A stretch of 12,331 bases of DNA from Acanthamoeba castellanii str. Neff (taxonomy: Eukaryota; Discosea; Longamoebia; Acanthamoebidae), in NCBI RefSeq assembly GCF_000313135.1, contig NW_004457380.1, positions 9,608 through 21,938 of the forward strand, in the 5' to 3' direction. The notes under the pieces were generated by a model. The model saw only the letters and a list, made by a program, of their open reading frames with translations, did not search any database and had not been told where the DNA came from. How positions within the stretch are numbered: position 1 is the stretch's first letter; each line of letters opens with the position of its first letter. Positions 1-6,923 of this stretch are shown here, piece after piece. The position numbers and the translations under genes are program-made.

Positions 1-326
1 TTCGGGTTGTCGTCGTCATCATCTTCCTTGTCCAAGTAGTCCACTGTGCTGGGGTCCTCGTGTTCCTCCTCCTCCCCGCTATCTTTGTCCTCCCCGAACA
101 TCTTCATCTCCTGCTTGATCAAAATGTTCAAGTCTTAGCCTGCAGATAGCAAAATGTACAGAAGAAGGAGGAGTACCCTCTCGTCCACCTCCTCGACCGA
201 CTCACCGCTGCAGCTGCTTCGTTGATTTTGGTCTTCCGTTGCAGAGGAGGTACTCTTGGTGCGCTGCAGGGCCTGGGGCGCTTCGATGTCATCCAGGTCC
301 GGGGCAGAGTACGTCTTCTTGCTCAT
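1..326 (-). CDS. 5' part of an unrecognised acidic protein gene (runs off left edge)
   Basis: Two exons are visible. Exon 1 is 326..206, starting at an ATG (MSKKTYSAPDLDDIEAP...) and ending at a strong donor (GTGAGT, phase 1). A 72-base intron (205..134) ends in a CTAAG acceptor. Exon 2 is 133 to the window edge and restores the frame (DLNILIKQEMKMFGEDKD...). The usual-looking CAG a few bases earlier would bring an in-frame TAA, so the AAG acceptor is preferred. The 84 visible residues are Ser/Thr-rich at first, then strongly acidic, with an EEEE run and a DDDDD run; no domain is recognisable. The acidic tract could suit a nuclear or chaperone-like protein, but that is only an impression. The ATG is supported by the absence of coding-like sequence just upstream. 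Confidence 0.6.
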
Positions 327-711
327 CTCTCCTCTCTCTGTGTCTCCTCAAGATGCGGAAGGTAGGTATTGAACTGACCGGGCCAGCGGTTTGCGGGCCA
401 GTCAGTCGACGTCTGGCCCTGTGCAGGCACCCATGCCAAACTGCCGAAACCGTCAGCGTTCTGGAAGTGGAACAACCAAGCGATTGGTCAGAAAAAAAGG
501 CAGAGTGCTCGGCCAATCCTAGCCTGACGGAATTCCGCCTTGCCTGATTGGTCCGAAAAAAAGGTAACGAGTTGTGACCTTTAAGGAAAGTGGTGTAGTT
601 TCTTCGACGAGAGGACCAACCAACCTCGATTGGGCTTGCAAAAAGAAAGTATGTCATTCAAAAAGGAGAGGTTGGGGGAGGCCATCATCTCACTCGCCAC
701 CCCAAGAGCGC
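327..711. promoter_or_regulatory. Intergenic region with repeated CCAAT boxes
   Basis: I see no convincing gene in this stretch. It lies upstream of the start codon at 326 and downstream of the last ESCRT-III-like codon at 712, so it is the likely promoter of the leftward gene. CCAAT pentamers occur on either strand at 483-487, 511-515, 547-551 and 629-633, with one more just outside at 739-743. Two of them sit in a 19-base near-identical direct repeat. CCAAT boxes are the usual target of NF-Y-type factors; use by such a factor here is inference. No TATA box is evident near 326. Confidence 0.4.
482..564. repeat. Direct repeat containing a CCAAT box and an A-run (2 copies)
   Basis: The 19-base copies at 482-500 and 546-564 differ at one base: GATTGGTC, then A or C, then G, seven A and GG. 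They start 64 bases apart. The spacing and conservation suggest paired regulatory sites in the promoter rather than chance. Confidence 0.55.
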
Positions 712-1569
712 TCAGCCGGCAAACTGGAGCGAATCGAGATTGGGCAGGGAGTCGTTCTCATCTTCTTGCTCGGCCTTCTTCACCTTGGCCAGGTCAGGCA
801 GGTGCTGCACCGAGGGCATGCCGGCCAAAGGCGCTCAAGCAAGTCCGCGAGGAGTCCGGGGTGACTGTGGAGGCCGTGGACCAGGTCATGCTCGACCAGC
901 GGGAGATTGATGATGCCATCTCCTCCAGCCAGTAGCAGCTCAGCTCAGTCAACAAGGCTGAGCTTGAGGAGGAGCTTGCCCAGCTCGTCGCCACAGCGCT
1001 TCCTCTCCCCACCGCTGCCATCCCTGTCGCCGCTGCGGCCGCCACTCCCGTCCGACAGCAGCAGCAGCCCAGACAGACGGAGGACGCGGAGCGTATCCAC
1101 GCCCAGCTTGAATTGGTTGATCATCTGATCACACAAAACACAACACGGCCTTAGTTGGATATGGGCTTGTGGCAAAAAGGTGTGTGATGGTACCTCCTTG
1201 TCAGTTCGGGTCTGTTCAATGGTGTGGAGGATCTGGTGAATGTTCTCAATAATGAACGACAGTTGCTTGTCGAGGACTGACTGCAGCCTTTGCTTGCACT
1301 CGCCTTGGGCTTGTTCTTTTTCTTAAGCCAGTCCACTGCCTTCACTTGACATCTGCGCATGTAGTGTGTGTCATGTGCGTTGTATGTGCATGAGTGCACA
1401 AACGAAGGGAGTAGCTTGTCATAGCTCTCACTCAGTCCAGGCTTGTAGCTGTACCCATCAATGTCCTTGCCGAGTTGGCCCTCTTGGTTTCTCCAACGAG
1501 CCGAGGGACTCCTTCAGCAGGATGCCCTTACCAGGGCAACGCCTGCGAAGATCCAGTCGGTAGTGGAAT
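712..1569 (-). pseudogene. Broken CHMP7/Snf7-type ESCRT-III gene with an internally inverted segment
   Basis: ESCRT-III subunits polymerise on membranes to drive scission and nuclear-envelope repair; CHMP7 is the nuclear-envelope member. The best exon is 1321..1194, reading KQRLQSVLDKQL, then ENIHQILHTIEQTRTDKE. A 69-base intron leads to 1124 (MINQFKLGVDTLR). This resembles the CHMP7/CHMP6 core helices before the 'VTVE' segment. The minus-strand frame then stops making sense. The expected next segment lies on the plus strand at about 828-1080. A proline- and acid-containing C-terminal tail returns on the minus strand at 819..712 (MPSVQHLPDLAKVKK, then acidic, ending LQFAG and TGA). Weaker upstream exons may be 1465..1432 and 1569..1532. 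No start codon or full N-terminus fits before the Rac stop at 1710, so the locus also looks 5' truncated. An assembly inversion is the main alternative. Confidence 0.6.
828..1080 (+). pseudogene. Inverted middle/C-terminal segment of the ESCRT-III-like gene
   Basis: The plus-strand frame from 828 reads KALKQVREESGVTVEAVDQV, then MLDQREIDDAISSSQ, a TAG stop at 933-935, then in the same frame QLSSVNKAELEEELAQLVAT and an Ala/Pro-rich linker. GVTVEAVDQ matches the CHMP7 pattern 'DVTVEKxESLVDQ'. DQREIDDAIS matches the following 'DTQDEVSQTLAGG' region, slightly shortened. ELEEELAQL matches 'SEELEKELDIL'. This is exactly the part missing from the minus-strand gene between LGVDTLR and MPSVQHLP. The in-frame TAG suggests that the segment is decaying. 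I found no start codon or promoter of its own, so I do not regard it as a separate gene. Confidence 0.6.
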
Positions 1570-1599
1570 CTGTTAGTGTGTCGGTGTGTGAATGGCAAA

Positions 1600-1605
1600 T
1601 TTATT
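1600..1605 (-). terminator. Candidate polyadenylation signal AATAAA for the Rac gene
   Basis: TTTATT on the plus strand is AATAAA on the minus strand, about 105 bases beyond the Rac stop codon at 1710. The position is suitable for 3'-end processing. Transcript ends were not observed, so this remains a candidate. Confidence 0.4.
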
Positions 1606-1709
1606 ATCATCGCCCTCACGCGATGGCGGCAAGGTCAACCGCCCAGCGAGGGATGGCGGAGGTCAGTTGCTGGGCACACTTGGCTCAGGGTTGTCGGAAA
1701 GAACCACCT

Positions 1710-2785
1710 TTAGCTCATTATACAACCTCCCCTGCCAGCCTGCGGCGCAGGCCCAGGCCCACCACGGAGTGCAGCCTTGATGCACTCATCGAAAAGGAGC
1801 TTGAGGTTGGTTTGCGTGAGCGATGAGTACGAGATGAACCCAGTGGCGCCCAGCTCCTGCGCCATCTTGGTACCCTGTTGTTCCCATCACACAGTCGTAC
1901 TGTGAGTAAACAACGTGAATGACCTCCAGGCATGTCTGGTGGAGAAGAGAGGGACGTAGGGCACCTCTTCAAAGGAGACAGGAGGCATCTTCTTGTCAGC
2001 AAGCACCTTGAGGGTGCTCACGCTGCTTTCACTCTCGCCCGACAGCAGGTCGAGCTTGGTGCCGGCAAGAATGAACGGCGTGCCAGGACAATGGTGTGCA
2101 ATCTCGGGCACCCACTGCCCACAAGCAACCACACACACAACGTCGTTGAGCAAACAGCAACGTGGAAGATGCGGTGGTGTATGTGTACCTTAGATCTGAC
2201 ATTTTCAAACGAGCACCTATTGGTGAGACTGAAGCACACAAGGAACACATCCGTTTGTGGGTAGCTGAGAGGCCGCAGCCGGTCGTAATCCTGTTTGCCA
2301 ATTGATCGTAAGAATAGAGCAGGACCCCGGGGTGAACAAATCCTCTGAGGAACCCATTGCAGAATGAAAAGAACGTCCAAGAGCAAAGGGGAACACACCT
2401 CGGGTCCAGCAGTGTCCCAGAGACCAAGGTTGATGGGTACCCCGTGTACCACCAAATTGGCTGTATAGTTATCTGTAATAAAATATGGGTCAACAACAAC
2501 ATATTAGTGTGCGGGAGTATGTCATTAAGAGCTTTGTTCAGCATCAAGCGTTGTTGCGCACCAAACACTGTCGGAATGTACTCGTGCGGGAAGCTGTTCG
2601 TGGTATAAGAGATCATGGTACTTGTCTTGCCCACGGCTCCATCGCCCTTGAGGAACGAATAACAGGAAGAAGGTGTGAGGCACAACCTCTTGAAGCCAAC
2701 AGTTTGGCCAGAATGGCCATGTGAAAAGAGAGAGTTAGGGTTAACGTTGTTGGCGTACCACAACCACGAGTTTGATGTTCCGCAT
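1710..2785 (-). CDS. Rac/Rho-family small GTPase with CAAX box and Pro61
   Basis: Rac-like GTPases are membrane-anchored switches for actin assembly. The exons are 2785..2759, 2646..2562, 2472..2399, 2290..2189, 2114..1965 and 1874..1710. They join in frame to 200 residues, the normal family size, and residue numbers match Rac1 through the G4 motif. The start MRNIKLVVV matches the usual Rac N-terminus. Visible motifs are the P-loop GDGAVGKTS (10-18), switch I YIPTVFDNY (32-40, T35 kept), switch [22 protein letters not shown] (57-76), the G4 motif TKLD (115-118) and a Rho-type insert region. The C-terminus is Gly/Pro-rich and ends CIMS, a CAAX box whose final Ser favours farnesylation. The polybasic stretch common in Racs is absent. 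Residue 61, normally the catalytic Gln, is Pro. The acceptor before exon 2 is CTCAAG. The start lies only 63 bases after the modelled end of the F-box gene, so the domain may instead be the C-terminus of a fusion. Confidence 0.88.
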
Positions 2786-2848
2786 GGGGCCTCCCTTGAG
2801 TCCTGCACGTAACCCAGTGGATGGCTTTGGTGCGCATGCTTGAGGTAG

Positions 2849-5351
2849 TCAGCATGCACGTTGCCGAGCCTCTCCATTAGTTCTCTCCGCTCCTATAAAA
2901 GATGTTTAAATTAGTTAATTAACAGGTTTGTGAATCCACACGCCCGGACACGCACACGCACATGCACACGCATACACACGCACACACGCACACGCACACC
3001 AGCAACAGCATGAGGTAGGTTGTGTACGCGAGCTTCATCGGCCAATACACCACGCATGCCTCCAGGCACATCGCGGAACTGGTGCAAATTTCTCCAGGCC
3101 AACTGGGGAATAGCCTGAACGGCATCCACCCAGAGGGCGTTCTCCAGCGTGATCATCATGTTCCACCTTTCCAGGTCAGCACGCACGCACGCAAGCACGC
3201 CTCACCAGTTAACATGATTTTTCGTACCACCGTACCACAGCCTTAATGACATACCTTCGACACGTGCAAGCAGCCTGGCACAGGGAAGTGACATCGTTGC
3301 GGAGGTAGGAGAAGATGAGGAGCAGCACTTCATCTGGCACCAGCGCCTCCAGATCTGGTCCACGTTGGGACTTCTTGTTTCTCTTGCCTCCCTTCTTCTT
3401 GTCGTTCATCGCCTCCGGCTGGGGCAACACCACTGGCCAACGCAGAGGGTAAGCACAGTGGTCAACAATTGCACACACATACACGCACACATTCGCACGC
3501 ACAACCCGCATCCATTCGCATCACCGCACACGCACACGCACACGCACACGCACACGCACACGCACACGCACACAACTGGTAGGAAATGGTACGGTATTTG
3601 GCATCGTCGAAAAACTGGGATTGGCCATCGCGCCCGCCAAACGTGAACAGAGTCAGCTCGTCAATCCACGTCGCCGCATGGAACACCATGCCGCGCGGTG
3701 CAGTTCCGCGCACCTCCCACTTCTTCCATTTTCCGGTCGCTGTTGGTAATGGGGAAGTGAGGTTCTAGGTTAGGTCAAGCAACTGTTCTTGTTCACACTT
3801 GTGCGGCGCGGTGCGGGCGTGGTTAAGTGCAAAAGTGTACCGAAGTGGAACTGCCAGATGTCGGCAAAGGCCTCTTGCTTGTTGAAGCCGCCCATGACGA
3901 CCATGTTCTCGCCTTGCGCGTCGCACAGTGCCACATGGCCGTACCGCGCCTCTGGTCTTGGTCCCTGCGACGCATCCAGCGGCTTGCTGCTGCTGTCCTT
4001 CTGTTTCGCTGCGTCGCCGGGCGCTTGCGGGGTGCAGCCCAGCTGCTCCCACTTGCATTTTTCTGATTGAGCCCAACAACAACAATCAGCAGCCAACAAG
4101 CAGCAGATGAGATGCGCAGCTCGCCCATAAAAATGAGCAAGTGAAAGTTAGAGAGCAGAGAGAGGGACACGCAACTGAAGTCAAAGCTCCACAGATCGGC
4201 CATGACGGCGTTCTTGTCGCCCTGGCCTCCGAACACGAACATGCGGTCGCGTGCCCTGCTGTACACCGCTGAGTGTTGGAACCGCGGTGCGGGTGCCGGC
4301 TTGTTCTTCTTGAACTCGGATCGCCTCCACTCCTTGTTCACTGTACACGCACACAGCGACACGAGTGTGAGTGTCGGCATGCCTTTCACATCCATCACGA
4401 GCTCACACCCCAAGAGAGGAGAGATGTCGCATACGAAAGTGGAAGGACCACAGATCGGAGCAGGTCCACGAATCGCTGTCGAATCCGCCGAACACCCACA
4501 TCTCGTCATCGCGCACCACCGCGCTGTGGCCGTAGCGCTTCACCGGCGGCCGGTTGGCTTGATCCGCCGGCTTCACCTCCTCCCACGTATTCGCCTCTGT
4601 TAAGGTCGTGGTCGTCAGGTCACGAACAAAGAGTTGGTTTTGTTTGCGCAAAAAGCAAAGGACGAACCGGGATCGAACTGCCAGAGGTCGTTGAGGTAGC
4701 CGTTGCTCTTGCCGCCGAAGACGAACATCTTGCCGGCCGGCGAGGGCTCCTCTCCTCCCTCCTCCGATTCCTCCTCCTTGCTGCTGGTTTCAGCCTCTTC
4801 TTCGCACTTCTGCTTCCCCTTCTTCTCCTTCTTCTCCTTCTTGTCCTTCTTTTCCTTCTTCTCCTTCTTGTAGGTGTCGTTCGGTTCGCCGTTTGACGAG
4901 GAAGCGGCCGCCGGGTTGGGCCACACGACGGCCGTGTGGAAGTGGCGCTTGATGGGCATCGTCGCCGCGGCGCCGCCTTGCTGTGCGGGCGGCGCGTCCT
5001 CGTCAGGGCCGCCCTCCTGCAGCACGCGCCAGCGCTTGTCGCGCCACGAGAGCGCAAAGACCTCGTTGGAGAACTCGACTTGGTTGGACCCGCCGAAGAG
5101 TATCACCGACGACGACGCCGCCGTGCCGGAGCCCTTAGAAGCGGGCGCTTGGATGGTGACGAGGGAGTGGCCATAGCGAGCCGGCGGTGCCTCGCCGCCC
5201 GTGGCCAGTTGGTTCCAATTGGTGCGCCCCTCCCACTCTACCCCTGCGTATATCAATATAGAAAATGAATAATGGACTGAATGAGACTAAATAAAGAGGA
5301 GAAGGAACCTCGCTTGCTTTTTGTCGCGTTCTTCTTGCCAAAGTGCAGCAT
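2849..5351 (-). CDS. Kelch-propeller protein with C-terminal F-box
   Basis: This is a probable substrate adaptor of an SCF-type ubiquitin ligase: the F-box would bind Skp1 and the propeller the target. The exons are 5351..5309, 5243..4668, 4596..4435, 4340..4176, 4062..3841, 3739..3593, 3432..3255, 3166..3000 and 2892..2849, giving 567 residues. Six Kelch blades are visible, with RYGHS/RFQHS and FGG or MGG signatures and strand ends DLWQFDP, DLWSFHF, DLWSFDF, DIWQFHF and FFDDAKY. Exon 2 holds blades 1 and 2, with a Lys-rich then Glu-rich insert in blade 2. The F-box spans about residues 467-510 ([19 protein letters not shown], then CRRWNMM and [10 protein letters not shown]). The start chosen is [14 protein letters not shown]; the frame is open upstream, so it is not certain. 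The 3' end is weak: the plain reading stops at 2849, but a one-base frame change near 3050 gives a more protein-like tail that could run on into the Rac domain. Confidence 0.8.
2948..2999. repeat. Imperfect CA/CACACG microsatellite in an intron
   Basis: This run of CACACG, CACATG and CACA units (GTGTGC on the sense strand) directly follows the donor at 2999 of the last Kelch-F-box intron (2999..2893). It has no coding capacity of its own. Confidence 0.8.
3525..3572. repeat. Hexanucleotide microsatellite (CGCACA)8 in an intron
   Basis: Eight perfect CGCACA units lie in the 160-base intron 3592..3433, between the last Kelch blade and the F-box exon. A looser CA/CG-rich stretch precedes the array from about 3473. 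Its location in the intron that separates the two domains is noted without a functional claim. Confidence 0.9.
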
Positions 5352-5761
5352 CACGTTGTTGTGTTGTTGCCAGTCGTGGGTGTGCAAAAGAAACAGACTT
5401 GCCCAGCTGGGCAACAGCAATGAAATTGTGTCGACAGCCGGTTCGCCGCACAGCCGTTTCGGTTTGGGCTGAAGCGTTTCGGTTCGGCGCCCAAACTTTC
5501 GCAATAATAACTCCATTTTGCTCCGTATTTTTGCTCCGCTGGTGTGCTGATCGACCAACTGCCACACGCGGGTCTGCCACGTGCACAATGACGACGGCGT
5601 CATTGTCGCCGTCGTCATTGTGCACGTGGCAGACAAGCATGCCCCCTGATGACAGCACGGGCTCGCTTGATTCATAAATTTGCCTTGTTTCATCTTCTTG
5701 AAGGCCTGCGCCCCTCGGGGCGAGCGGGTACAAATCAGGGAACTTGGTTATGTACGCAACT
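5352..5761. other. Intergenic region between the supervillin-like stop and the Kelch-F-box start
   Basis: This stretch must contain the 3' UTR of the supervillin-like gene and the promoter of the Kelch-F-box gene. Its main feature is the large palindrome at 5573-5633. I see no AATAAA on the minus strand after 5762. A minus-strand frame is open from 5733 to 5287, but it shows no domain and lacks the codon pattern of the neighbours, so it is not annotated as a gene. Confidence 0.5.
5573..5633. repeat. Perfect inverted repeat (27-bp arms, 7-base loop) with two CACGTG boxes
   Basis: The arm at 5573-5599 is the exact reverse complement of 5607-5633, around the loop TCATTGT. Symmetry ends outside: the next bases are G at 5572 and C at 5634, which do not pair. 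Each arm carries a CACGTG box (5578-5583 and 5623-5628). ACAATGACG and its complement recur inside, so smaller nested hairpins are possible. It lies about 129 bases past the supervillin-like stop and 222 bases before the Kelch-F-box ATG. It could be a regulatory palindrome, a 3'-end RNA hairpin or a relic of a small inverted-repeat element. Confidence 0.9.
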
Positions 5762-6867
5762 CTAATAGAGGCTGGCCTGCTGGCGCAATTTGTTTTGCTT
5801 CCACGGCGGCAGGGCGTAGAACTCGTCCTTGGTCATCTGCAGCACCGTCTTGAACTCCTCTTCGCTCAGGTACTGCTCCAGTTTCGTCTTGTCCAAGCCC
5901 TGTAATGGTGCAGCGTCACACATGGTGGTGGTGGTTAGAACAGGCCGCGAGATCATTCAGATCGCCGATAGCATAGCACGCTCGTACCTTCGGCGGGGGC
6001 TTGGCCTTGAGCTCCTCGTACGTGTAGACCCGGTTGAGTTCGGCGAGCAGCGCACGCACGTTTTGAGTCTCGGTCTTCTTTTTCTTGCTGGCCTTCTTCT
6101 TGCCCTTGACCAGTTCCGCTCCCCATCCTGCAGAGAGAGTGCCCACGACGGTCAGAAGAAGCTCCGGTCTTATGTCTCGGAGGAGAGAGAAAGAAAAGAG
6201 GGGGGGGGCGGGTGCAAAGGTGGCTCACCATCGTCCCAGGCCTGGAAGTGGCACGTGAACTCGAGGCTTTCGTCGTTTTCTCTGATCGAATACACCGGCG
6301 CATCCAACAATCGGCCGTCGGTGGCGCCTTGCACGTACGCCTGAGAAAAGGCACGCGGTGAGACGCGTTGTTGAAGGCAGTTAGATAGTCGACGTCGAGA
6401 GGAGGAGCCCATACCACGGCAGTCTCCATGGCCATGCGCTCGTCCTCCTCGTAGGACTTGGAACCGATCCACACAAACACTTCGGCCCACGCGTCCAAGA
6501 GGTAGATATTGCTCGGCTGTGCACCGCCAGCGGCGAAAGAAGTTCATCAGCAAACAGCCCAGTAGTTAACTCCCTCCTCTCAATGGGGTACCACAAGTGG
6601 TGTACCTCGAGGTCCTCCTGGGCGTAGTCAAACACTTCGTCGACGCGGAACTCGCCGCTCGTGGAGGAGCACACGAAGAGACGCGGCCGCCAGCCATGAC
6701 TTCGCTTGAGGTGTGGCGCGCACGGGTACTCCTGCTTCTTGCCGATGGCCTTCTCCCACTCCTTGCTCGGCAGGTTCTCGCGGACCACCACCGGCGCGCT
6801 GGTTCGCCCCAGGTCCTGTCACGCGCATCCCAACGTTTAGCACTGGTTGGCGCCGCAGTGGCCACAG

Positions 6868-6923
<56 letters not shown>

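Noticed and set aside
794..1045. Minus-strand open frame across the inverted ESCRT-III segment
   Set aside because: Ser/Ala-rich with no family pattern, whereas the plus strand of the same bases matches CHMP7. It is an antisense shadow.
2029..2877. 282-codon open frame through the Rac exons on the minus strand
   Set aside because: It reads through four introns. Only exon 2 of the Rac is in this frame, and the essential IKLVVV strand and switch II lie in other frames, so it is a read-through artefact.
3525..3572. Regular short repeats considered as a CRISPR-like or telomeric array
   Set aside because: A simple hexamer with no spacers, inside a spliced intron, is an ordinary microsatellite.
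4273..4896. 207-codon plus-strand open frame ending in Leu runs
   Set aside because: This is the antisense of Kelch exons and of the Lys/Glu-rich insert; the Leu runs are the complement of AAG/GAG codons.
5287..5733. 148-codon open frame on the minus strand upstream of the Kelch-F-box gene
   Set aside because: It has no recognisable domain, spans the palindrome and the first Kelch intron donor, and lies in the wrong frame to join the Kelch exons. Most likely it is chance.
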